This document shows positions 1 to 5,652 of a DNA stretch of 6,020 nucleotides, in pieces. The DNA lies in assembly GCA_012510335.1 (NCBI GenBank), contig JAAZIF010000122.1, forward strand, positions 1-6,020. Reading direction: 5' to 3'. The stretch comes from Methanomicrobiales archaeon (GTDB lineage: Archaea; Halobacteriota; Methanomicrobia; Methanomicrobiales; Methanoculleaceae). The translations under genes and the position numbers were made by a program. The notes below the pieces were generated by a model. The model searched no databases. It was not told the origin of the DNA and saw only the letters and a list, made by a program, of their open reading frames with translations. Positions within the stretch are counted from its first letter, which is position 1. Every line of letters begins with the position of its first letter.

Positions 1-597
1 TACCGAAAGATCGAGGATATCGACATCATGCGGGAACTCTACCGGCCACGGGAGGCAGGGGAGAAGAACCCGCTCGAAGGGGTGATCGAGAACGCTGTCA
101 AGATCGCCTGCGACCACCTTGTCCCGAAAAATATCGATGACTGGATCTGGAGGCAGCTCGGGCCTGAAGAGCGGTTCTACCTCAAGGGTCTTGAGATGGA
201 ATCCCACGGCGAGTACCGCATCGGTGCCTACCAGGAGCTCGCCCGGGGCTTTGGCATCCGCGACTACCGGAACCTGCAGGCGAGCGACAGAGCAAACGAA
301 ATGCGACTGAAGACCGCCTCCGAGTTCAGGGACCGTGACATCGGTGGAGAGGGATTTAGTTCCTCTCTCACCCGGCAGGTGCTCTTCGCAGTGAGGCAAG
401 CCGTCGTGGAAGAAGATGCCGCCGCTGGCAGGGTCTGGCTCAGGACTCTACCCGATTACTGGGGGAAAAGAAAGGATATCATCGCTATCCTCCGTTATCT
501 CGCTGTCCTCGGCATGAGCGAGACCATGCCACAGTGGGAGAAAGATGCAGAGACCGCTGGCATCCTCGCCGTGGCGGTGGAAGGAGACCATGTTTGA
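1..597 (+). CDS. C-terminal part of DUF1156-family DNA methylase (5' end outside window)
   Basis: The frame is open from base 1 and ends with TGA at 595-597, so the ATG at 28 is an internal methionine and about 198 C-terminal residues are visible. Recognisable stretches include GPEERFYLKGLEMESHGEYR, the following YQELARGFGIRDY, and a final DYWGKRKDIIAILRYLAVLG. These resemble, from memory, the C-terminal region of the large DUF1156 (COG1743) proteins that NCBI labels anti-phage-associated. The family is predicted to be an adenine-specific DNA methyltransferase; its catalytic motifs would lie upstream and cannot be seen here. Family knowledge suggests it marks host DNA in a modification-based defence cluster with DUF499, DUF3780 and PLD-helicase partners. 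The PLD-helicase gene 66 bases downstream on the same strand supports this reading. The last 8 bases overlap a 25-codon reading frame. The function is inferred from the tail and the context only. Confidence 0.72.
   Translation, partial: YRKIEDIDIMRELYRPREAGEKNPLEGVIENAVKIACDHLVPKNIDDWIWRQLGPEERFYLKGLEMESHGEYRIGAYQELARGFGIRDYRNLQASDRANEMRLKTASEFRDRDIGGEGFSSSLTRQVLFAVRQAVVEEDAAAGRVWLRTLPDYWGKRKDIIAILRYLAVLGMSETMPQWEKDAETAGILAVAVEGDHV
581..587 (+). promoter_or_regulatory. Ribosome binding site for the 25-codon ORF
   Basis: AAGGAGA lies two bases before the ATG at 590, with the AGGAG core ending 3 bases before it. It is inside the last codons of the methylase gene. It matches the archaeal/bacterial anti-Shine-Dalgarno sequence, although the spacing is short. 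It supports re-initiation at 590 by ribosomes finishing the methylase. Confidence 0.5.
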
Positions 598-667
598 GGT
601 TGCCACGCACCCCCCGGAGTTTTCCGGGGAGGATGGGGCGAAGACCAGGGGTGATCACAACCCATGA
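590..667 (+). CDS. 25-codon coupling ORF between methylase and helicase genes
   Basis: An ATG at 590, preceded by AAGGAGA, opens a 25-codon frame beginning MFEVATHPPEF and ending GDHNP. Its TGA is at 665-667. It overlaps the end of the methylase gene by 8 bases, and its stop shares an ATGA junction with the helicase start at 664. Every base between the two large genes is therefore translated if this ORF is used. I recognise no family. It could be a leader peptide that couples helicase translation to the methylase, the remnant of a longer gene deleted between its neighbours, or a chance frame. The precise double overlap and the ribosome binding site argue against pure chance. The frame also spans a GC-rich hairpin at 612-629. 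Confidence 0.45.
   Translation: MFEVATHPPEFSGEDGAKTRGDHNP
612..629 (+). repeat. Short GC-rich stem-loop in the methylase-helicase junction
   Basis: CCCCGG (612-617) and CCGGGG (624-629) form a perfect 6-bp stem around the loop AGTTTT. It has no T run after it, so it is not a convincing terminator. It lies 18 bases upstream of the helicase ribosome binding site and inside the 25-codon ORF, so ribosomes translating that ORF would melt it. A role in translation coupling is an inference. Confidence 0.4.
647..656 (+). promoter_or_regulatory. Ribosome binding site deciding the helicase start
   Basis: AGGGGTGATC ends 7 bases before the ATG at 664. Its GGTGATC core is complementary to the conserved 3' end of 16S rRNA (GATCACC). 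The reading frame of the helicase is closed just upstream by TGA at 652-654, so no longer N-terminus in this frame is possible. Together these fix the helicase start at 664. Confidence 0.7.
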
Positions 668-3393
668 TCCGCCGGTACTCCTCACGACTGGAGCGTCTCG
701 ACACCTCCTTCCTCAACAAACGCCTGGAAGGCGCCCTCGCCTACGACCGCATCGCTGGCTACTTCAGTTCATCGATCCTTGAGGTGGCTGGCGAGAGTCT
801 CGACCAGATCAGCGGGACCGTGCGGATGATCTGCAACTCCCAGCTGGATGCCATGGATGTCACGACTGCCCAGGCAGCAACCGGGGCCATGAGAAAAGAA
901 TGGTGTGCTACAGAGCCCGAGAAGATGGGTGACCGCTCCCACCCACGCTTCCAGAAACTCTACGACTACCTGAGATCCGGGAAACTTGAGGTCCGGGTTC
1001 TCCCCGATACCACCTTTGGTCTGATCCACGGCAAGGCCGGCGTCATCACCCTCGCTGACGGCACGAAGACAGCATTCATGGGAAGTGCTAACGAGTCAAA
1101 GAGTGGATGGCGCCTTAACTATGAACTCATCTGGGAGGATACCTCCCCCGAGGCAGTCCAGTGGGTGCAGGAAGAGTTCAACGCCCTCTGGAACCACCTC
1201 GACTACAAACCTCTCTCCGAATTCATCATCGAAGACATCGGGCGTATCGCCCACCGGGAGGTCATCTCATCCATAGAAGAGTGGGGGGAAGACCCCGAAC
1301 CCGCCTCCGCCATCATTGAATCTCCTGTTTACCGGCGGGAACTCGGCCTCTGGGATCACCAGAAATATTTTGTTAAACTTGCCTTCGACGCACACCAGAC
1401 CCCTCACGGTGCCCGGTTCCTCCTGGCCGATATGGTCGGTCTCGGCAAAACCCTCCAGCTCGCGGCATCAGCCATGCTGATGGCCCTCCTCGGCGATGGA
1501 CCCGTGCTGATCCTCGCCCCCAAAACCCTCCTCTGGCAGTGGCAGGGTGAGATGCGAGACCTCCTCGATCTCCCCTCCGCCGTCTGGAACGGCAAACAGT
1601 GGGTCGATGAAGCGGGGATCGAGTATCCCCGGATGGGTGATGAGGGCATCCTCAGATGCCCCCGGCGGATCGGGATCATATCCTACGGGTTGATCACCTA
1701 TGGCTACAGCAACCCGGACAGGACGAAAGTGCCGGAACTACTCAAAAAGATGAAGTACGAGTGCATCATCGTCGACGAGGTCCACCGCGCCCGGCGGACG
1801 AAACAGACTCCAGGACAGGAGTATCACAAGGCCAAACCCAACAACCTCCTCGCCTACCTGATCGAGATCAGCGAGAGGACGAAGAGTTTCCTCCTTGCCA
1901 CTGCTACACCGGTGCAACTGAACCCTATCGAGGCATACGACCTCCTCTCGATCCTTGCCGGTAAAACCAACACATCCGTCCTCGGAAACCAGTGGAGCCT
2001 CTGGCACAGGGAAGCGGTCCGCTCCCTTGAGATCATCCAGGGGAGAGAACCTGTTCCTACCGATGTGTATGAGATCTGGAGATGGCTGTATAACCCACTC
2101 CCTCCTGCTTTTGAGGGGAGGGATTATAGTACTCTCAGAAATGTGCTCAGAGTGGACGAAGAGGCAACCATCGCAGACCCGGCCATGTGGGAGAGACTGA
2201 CCCCACCGGATAAATCACGGATAAAGAGAATCGGTGAGGATCTTTTTGCACACCGCAACCCCTACATCCGCCACATCGTCCGCAGGAGCAGGAAGTACCT
2301 TGAGACGACGAACAACCCTGAAACACACGAACCCTACCTGAAGGAGATCAAGGTGAAACTCTTCGGGGAGGAGGATAGAGATGCCATCTACCTGACGACA
2401 TACCTCCGGGAGGCTTACGAATCAGCGGAAGAATTTTGCCGCCTCCTCTCCGGACGGGCAAAAGGCACGGGTTTCCTCGAAACGCTCCTCCTCCGGCGAG
2501 CAGGAAGTTCCCTCTATGCCGGGCGGCTCACCGCCGAGGCGATGCTCGGCACCCGCAGTGACGAGGCCGACCCGGGCGAGGACGCTGAGCTGGTAAGCAA
2601 CGAAGTCGAATCGAGAAGTACCATCTTCTCTGAGATGACCGAGGAGGAGAAAGGGGCGCTCCGGCACTACATCATGATACTCAAGGAGCACGAGGACGAA
2701 GATCCAAAGTACCAGCGGGTTAAGGAACTTCTCTTCGACGAGAGGTGGGTTGACCGCGGTTGTATTATCTTCTCGCAGTATTATGACTCGATCCACTGGC
2801 TTGCAGAAAAACTGAAAGACGAGATCGGAGGCGAGATCATCGGGATCTATGCCGGCGGCAACAAATCCGGCATTTATGAACATGGCGTATTCCGGCGGGC
2901 AGACAGGGAAGAGATTAAGGGGCTCGTCCAGAAAGGCCAGATCCGGTTGCTGCTCGGTACTGATGCTGCAAGCGAGGGGCTGAACCTCCAGAAACTTGGA
3001 ACCCTGATCAACCTTGACCTTCCCTGGAATCCTACCCGACTTGAACAGAGAAAAGGCCGGATCCAGCGCATCGGCCAGATCTATGATGAGGTCTGGATCT
3101 ACAACATGCGCTACAAAGACTCGGTGGAGGACCGTGTGCATGACCTCCTCTCAGAACGCCTTGAGAACATCAACTCCATGTTCGGCCAGATCCCGGATGT
3201 TCTGGAAGATGTCTGGGTGGATGTGGCGCTCAACAAGATCGAGAAAGCTAAAAGGACCATCGATGCCGTCCCGCCGCAACACCCATTCGAGATGCGCTAT
3301 GATATACCCATTGAACCGATCCACTGGGAGTCATGTGCAAAGGTGCTTGATGCCCATGACGTGAAAAAGGCGTTTCTTGAGGGATGGAAGTAG
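664..3393 (+). CDS. PLD-like domain / SNF2-type helicase fusion, anti-phage protein
   Basis: This is a complete 909-residue protein. Residues about 1-200 form a phospholipase D-like domain with one degenerate HKD motif: H122 and K124 in IHGKAG, then GSANES at 140-145 and E154. The aspartate normally four residues after the lysine is missing from that place. Residues about 225-470 carry the first helicase lobe: Walker A DMVGLGKT (256-263, K262), the DEVH box (371-374) and motif III as TATP (413-416, where many SNF2 proteins have TGTP). Residues 540-544 are the SNF2-like RRSRK element. The second lobe has IIFSQY (701-706), GTDAASEGLNL (765-775) and the arginine-rich motif VI QRKGRIQRIGQ (795-805). 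NCBI calls similar proteins phospholipase D-like domain-containing anti-phage protein. The likely role is ATP-driven tracking on invading DNA, with the PLD domain as a candidate nuclease. It sits in an operon with the DUF1156 methylase and is joined to it by ATGA coupling. Confidence 0.88.
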   Translation: MIRRYSSRLERLDTSFLNKRLEGALAYDRIAGYFSSSILEVAGESLDQISGTVRMICNSQLDAMDVTTAQAATGAMRKEWCATEPEKMGDRSHPRFQKLYDYLRSGKLEVRVLPDTTFGLIHGKAGVITLADGTKTAFMGSANESKSGWRLNYELIWEDTSPEAVQWVQEEFNALWNHLDYKPLSEFIIEDIGRIAHREVISSIEEWGEDPEPASAIIESPVYRRELGLWDHQKYFVKLAFDAHQTPHGARFLLADMVGLGKTLQLAASAMLMALLGDGPVLILAPKTLLWQWQGEMRDLLDLPSAVWNGKQWVDEAGIEYPRMGDEGILRCPRRIGIISYGLITYGYSNPDRTKVPELLKKMKYECIIVDEVHRARRTKQTPGQEYHKAKPNNLLAYLIEISERTKSFLLATATPVQLNPIEAYDLLSILAGKTNTSVLGNQWSLWHREAVRSLEIIQGREPVPTDVYEIWRWLYNPLPPAFEGRDYSTLRNVLRVDEEATIADPAMWERLTPPDKSRIKRIGEDLFAHRNPYIRHIVRRSRKYLETTNNPETHEPYLKEIKVKLFGEEDRDAIYLTTYLREAYESAEEFCRLLSGRAKGTGFLETLLLRRAGSSLYAGRLTAEAMLGTRSDEADPGEDAELVSNEVESRSTIFSEMTEEEKGALRHYIMILKEHEDEDPKYQRVKELLFDERWVDRGCIIFSQYYDSIHWLAEKLKDEIGGEIIGIYAGGNKSGIYEHGVFRRADREEIKGLVQKGQIRLLLGTDAASEGLNLQKLGTLINLDLPWNPTRLEQRKGRIQRIGQIYDEVWIYNMRYKDSVEDRVHDLLSERLENINSMFGQIPDVLEDVWVDVALNKIEKAKRTIDAVPPQHPFEMRYDIPIEPIHWESCAKVLDAHDVKKAFLEGWK

Positions 3394-3520
3394 GTATGCT
3401 CATCACAATGTGCGCCAGATATGGCAATACCAGGATGTTATTGAACCGCTGGCCTGTTCCTCTTCAATCCTTTGATAAATGAAAGACCCTCAGGGGAAAG
3501 CAGGATAGGAGTGCTGTAAC
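3394..3520. other. Intergenic stretch after the helicase, no convincing gene
   Basis: This short stretch follows the TAG of the helicase. One 28-codon frame (ATG 3396, TGA 3480-3482) has only a weak upstream AGTAGGT and no recognisable content. It is less GC-rich than the genes on either side by eye. I see no promoter or RNA gene in it. Confidence 0.5.
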
Positions 3521-3567
3521 AGAATGTGATATGAAATGTGACAATCACATTCCTGTCACATTCTTTT
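3521..3567 (+). terminator. Nested double inverted repeat with T run; terminator or operator
   Basis: AGAATGTGA (3521-3529) pairs with TCACATTCT (3556-3564). Inside it, AATGTGA (3535-3541) pairs with TCACATT (3545-3551) around a CAA loop. The same heptamer thus occurs twice direct and twice inverted, with steps of 12 and 11 bases. The outer arm runs into TCTTTT. It lies 128 bases after the helicase stop, so it could end the defence operon. The near-helical-turn spacing of the four half-sites also suits a DNA-binding regulator. The structure is certain from the sequence, but the choice between the two roles is not. Confidence 0.5.
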
Positions 3568-3601
3568 ACCTGAGATGTACGGAAATCGTGATGCCATCAT
3601 T

Positions 3602-3957
3602 TCAGATCCCCCGGCGCCGGGCAGGAGCCTCAAACGCGGCGGCGAGCGTGAACCCGGGGTTGTAGTTGCGCGAGACACCGGGTTCCCGGTTGATGGCCGA
3701 TGCATACCCATCCACAAGATCCGGCGCCACACGCACGCCGGCGAGCGTGGACCGTTGCGAGGTCTACCCGCGCCGGCTCGATTGACCGGCGATATGGTCC
3801 GGCCTGTACCCTCGCCGGTGAGCCGGCGCACCCCACCCTCCGGCATGCCGATGCGAACCCCGATATAGCGCCACGGCAGCGATGTCAGGGGGAAGCCGGC
3901 CTGCAGCGCCCCGAAGAACCAACGACCATCCAGGCGCCGGCCATACTTCACCTCCAC
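3602..3957 (-). pseudogene. Broken siroheme decarboxylase-like gene (AhbA/AhbB/NirDLGH family)
   Basis: Three different - strand frames read in order give one plausible protein. The first, from about 3933 to 3800, has ALQAGFPLTSLPWRYIGVRI followed by GMPEGGVRRL. This resembles the N-terminal winged-helix part of AsnC/Lrp-like siroheme decarboxylases. The second, about 3794-3753, reads YRRSIEPARVDLAT. The third, about 3748-3602, reads TLAGVRVAPDLVDGYASAIN, then REPGVSRNYNPGFTLAAAFE, and ends at TGA 3602-3604. It looks like the usual VSHNY...NLWFTL end of the family with several residues lost between NY and FTL. Each frame change is equivalent to one extra base (or two lost). The identification is from memory of the family. 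A functional copy would remove carboxyl groups from siroheme. Sequencing errors could also cause the frame changes. The GTG at 3957, preceded by no clear site, is not a firm start. Confidence 0.6.
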
Positions 3958-4166
3958 GGGCTCATAGGGGCAGCAGGGATCCTCTGTCAGTATATCGCCC
4001 TCTGTGCAAGCCCGCGCACGGCACCCACCGCAGATCCAGCGCTACTCGGATATGCTGATGAGGATACGTGCAATCTTTACCCCTTTTCAGTATTCCGCAT
4101 GCGGAGCCATTCTTCTCCGTTGTAGGCATTAGCCTTTTCTGGGGATGCACCGGTCCCTGCCTGCAT
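3955..4166 (-). pseudogene. Remnant of radical SAM protein C-terminus (SPASM-type, AhbC/AhbD/NirJ-like)
   Basis: On the - strand, 4041-3955 reads RWICGGCRARACTEGDILTE followed by DPCCPYEPVE. This closely resembles the cysteine-rich CEYRxICGGCRARAxxxTGDxxxEDPxC tail of radical SAM/SPASM proteins such as AhbC, AhbD and NirJ, which bind an auxiliary iron-sulfur cluster. Just before it, the codon expected to be tyrosine is TAG (4042-4044), giving SE-stop-RWIC. The cysteine expected two codons earlier is serine. Upstream, EEWLRMRNTEKG lies in a different frame (about 4115-4080) and fits the LRNTEKLKGKCG segment. The radical SAM core with its CxxxCxxC motif is absent. The fragment is followed directly by the broken decarboxylase-like gene, an arrangement consistent with a heme-synthesis cassette. 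The far boundary near 4166 is uncertain. Confidence 0.55.
4077..4166 (-). other. 29-codon open frame overlapping the radical SAM remnant
   Basis: An ATG at 4164-4166 opens a frame MQAGTGASPEKANAYNGEEW ending in NTEKG, with TAA at 4077-4079. The frame continues open upstream of the ATG, back to a TAA near 4220. Its last dozen residues fit the SPASM lead-in of the radical SAM remnant, while the earlier part does not match anything I know. No good ribosome binding site is seen, so I treat it as part of the decayed gene and not a separate product. Confidence 0.3.
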
Positions 4167-4344
4167 CAAGATAGCCCCGTAGAAGGATTCGATCCTGCCC
4201 TGGAGTCTGCATCTGTGGGGTTATCGCCGGCCTTCCGTATCCGGCGCGGGGAATGGATGCCACGCGGCATATCCCCTGAGTGATGCATGGAGATATCAGG
4301 CGGGGCACACCGTCGCATCAGACTGATCGGGTCTCTGCAATAGA
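4167..4344. other. Gene-free stretch
   Basis: Frames here on both strands are short, arginine- and proline-rich and unlike proteins. A minor hairpin, ATGCC/GGCAT (4257-4261 with 4266-4270), is visible. The sequence may once have held more of the radical SAM gene, but I cannot recognise it. I see no RNA gene. Confidence 0.45.
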
Positions 4345-4410
4345 AGGGTGCCGGATGCCACTGTCGCCTATCCCGGACATTACTCTGCGGGCGACGCAAT
4401 CCGGCACCCT
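4345..4410 (-). repeat. 66-base long-armed inverted repeat, possible terminator or structured RNA
   Basis: AGGGTGCCGGAT (4345-4356) is perfectly repeated in reverse complement at 4399-4410. A second stem, GTCGCC (4363-4368) with GGCGAC (4390-4395), lies inside it, leaving a loop of 21 bases. The two stems are separated by an asymmetric internal loop of 6 and 3 bases. It starts 18 bases after the stop of the coiled-coil gene on the - strand and could end that transcript, although no strong T run follows (CTTCTATTG). It could also be a small non-autonomous mobile repeat or a folded RNA. Confidence 0.55.
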
Positions 4411-4428
4411 GCCCGCGCCTTCGTGGGA

Positions 4429-5349
4429 TCAGTATCCCAGTTTTGCATCGGTCTCTGATATCCACTCTCTTAGCTGGTCGATCCTGCTCTCGATATCTCT
4501 AATCCGGTCACTTTCCTCATCGATCCATCCCTTAACACGGTTACGAAAATCATCTGACCGTGCTGAATCTCTCTTCGCCTCAAGTTCCAGAAGATGCCTC
4601 TTTTTATGCTTCAGAACTCCCTCAAGTCGCCCGAGCTGATCCTGCAGCTTAGACCTGTTTTCCTTCATCCGCTCTTCCCATGCCTCTCTCCGGGCTAACC
4701 GTTCTTTTCTATCCCTCTGGCGTTGCTCCCAGGCCGCCTGTTGCTCAGCACGGCATCTCTCGAATGCAATATTCTTTGCCCTCTTCCAGTCCCCCCACGC
4801 TGTATCCAGGGTCTTTGAGGCATGTGTAAGGGTTTGAAAGGCCTCATCCTTATCTTTCCGAAGCATCTGGCCTTTATGTCTGGTAAGATATGCCCATCCC
4901 TCTTTCAGGGATCCGTTGCAACCTATAAGTTCAGCCTTGCGCTCATCGATCGGGCCGAGTATCGTTTCAATGAGTTCTGATAAGATGATCGAGAGCCCTC
5001 CCGTGAAGATGGCAACGATCAATTCATCCAGATCCGATGATGGGGTCGCGCCCGAGGCAAGGTTCTGTATCTCTCTTAAGTGGTACTCCGACTCCCTCTC
5101 TCTTGCAGCGAACTCTTCCCTTGCCCTTTGTTGGGACTCCTTTACGCTCTTAACAAGCGATTGAAAGCGATTCCACGCTAACTGCCTCTCCCTGGGAGAT
5201 GGAAACTTTGAACCCTTGAAAGCCTGACCTGTGCTCCTGATCTTGCTCCATACATCCTTCCATTTCCTGCTGTCCCTCCCGGCCTCATGGATTAAGCTCT
5301 CTAAAGAATCTAATAAGGCAGTGATCCCGGACTCATCCTGCACTATCAC
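4429..5349 (-). CDS. Coiled-coil protein of unknown function, 306 residues
   Basis: The start is GTG at 5347-5349, preceded by AGAGG (5356-5360) six bases upstream; a second GTG two codons later is an alternative. The stop is TGA at 4429-4431. The protein is highly charged. A first predicted coiled coil covers about residues 52-98. A hydrophobic, glycine-containing segment follows at about 107-132 (LDELIVAIFTGGLSIILSEL), long enough for a membrane or pore helix but with acidic residues. Next is a conserved-looking stretch DERKAELIGC...SLKEGWAYL (135-155). A long coiled coil rich in R, E, K and W occupies about 195-300. No catalytic motif or signal peptide is visible. I do not recognise a named family. 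The convergent position beside a defence operon, and the helix-hydrophobic-helix layout, would suit an accessory or effector protein, but that is speculation. It is transcribed alone, opposite to the helicase gene. Confidence 0.8.
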   Translation of the reverse strand: MIVQDESGITALLDSLESLIHEAGRDSRKWKDVWSKIRSTGQAFKGSKFPSPRERQLAWNRFQSLVKSVKESQQRAREEFAARERESEYHLREIQNLASGATPSSDLDELIVAIFTGGLSIILSELIETILGPIDERKAELIGCNGSLKEGWAYLTRHKGQMLRKDKDEAFQTLTHASKTLDTAWGDWKRAKNIAFERCRAEQQAAWEQRQRDRKERLARREAWEERMKENRSKLQDQLGRLEGVLKHKKRHLLELEAKRDSARSDDFRNRVKGWIDEESDRIRDIESRIDQLREWISETDAKLGY

Positions 5350-5379
5350 TTATATCCTCTAACCCTTCAGCTTCAGACT

Positions 5380-5391
5380 AAAAGATCTTTT
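5380..5391. promoter_or_regulatory. 12-bp perfect palindrome upstream of the coiled-coil gene
   Basis: AAAAGATCTTTT is a perfect palindrome centred 36 bases upstream of the GTG start at 5349. It lies where an archaeal transcription start or operator would be expected. A regulator site is possible, but an AT-rich palindrome of this size can also arise by chance. Confidence 0.35.
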
Positions 5392-5403
5392 CATAATATC
5401 CAC

Positions 5404-5414
5404 AAGATAAAATT
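5404..5414 (-). promoter_or_regulatory. Possible TATA box for the coiled-coil gene
   Basis: Read on the - strand, AATTTTATCTT resembles an archaeal TATA element. It would place the transcription start near 5380, overlapping the palindrome and leaving a leader of about 30 bases before GTG 5349. The match to the consensus is weak. Confidence 0.25.
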
Positions 5415-5652
5415 CAGCGGCTGCCGGTATCCTCAGGTTAGAGCGATGCAGTACAGCATGCTGGCCGGAAGACCCGACTGAGCCCATAGCCGTCCTTCAG
5501 CGCCCCAGATTTCCTGTATATCCTGCCCTCTGGCCGGATATCCTTCGCCGGCGGTGCCTGCTGGCAGGGGAGGGATTTTTCGGGAGCACCCCCGGCTACG
5601 CCAGGGACGCCTCTCCCTATCCAGCTGCCCACCGTTTCTTCTGCCGGCGGCG
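5415..5652. other. Gene-free stretch between the coiled-coil gene and the insertion sequence
   Basis: The stretch contains CAGCATGCTG (5454-5463), a 10-bp palindrome, and several short GC-rich inverted repeats such as TGCC/GGCA near 5559. Long - strand frames cross it, but they run on into the antisense of the transposase and read as low-complexity R/G/P-rich sequence. I see no gene or RNA. Confidence 0.5.

Noticed and set aside
2422..3141. 239-codon open frame on the - strand inside the helicase gene
   Set aside because: It lies wholly antisense to well-supported helicase motifs, and its long open frame is a by-product of the codon use of the gene. Its translation resembles no family.
3396..3482. 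28-codon frame directly after the helicase
   Set aside because: It has a weak ribosome binding site and no recognisable sequence; the overlapping frame from 3392 (RYAHHNVRQIWQYQDVIEPL) is equally unrecognised.
3556..3957. Single 133-codon - strand gene as called
   Set aside because: Only its first half reads like a protein; the second half turns into R/P/G-rich noise where the true similarity moves to other frames. I list it as part of a pseudogene.
3700..4125. 141-codon + strand frame
   Set aside because: Its composition is low-complexity and it is antisense to the recognisable radical SAM and decarboxylase remnants.
3521..4410. CRISPR array or tandem repeat array suggested by recurrent AATGTGA and GCCGGCG motifs
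   Set aside because: There are no regularly spaced repeats of 25-40 bases with unique spacers; the motifs are short half-sites or reflect GC-rich codons.
4166..4465. 99-codon - strand frame
   Set aside because: It is arginine- and proline-rich, runs through the inverted repeat, overlaps the end of the coiled-coil gene and has no recognisable content.
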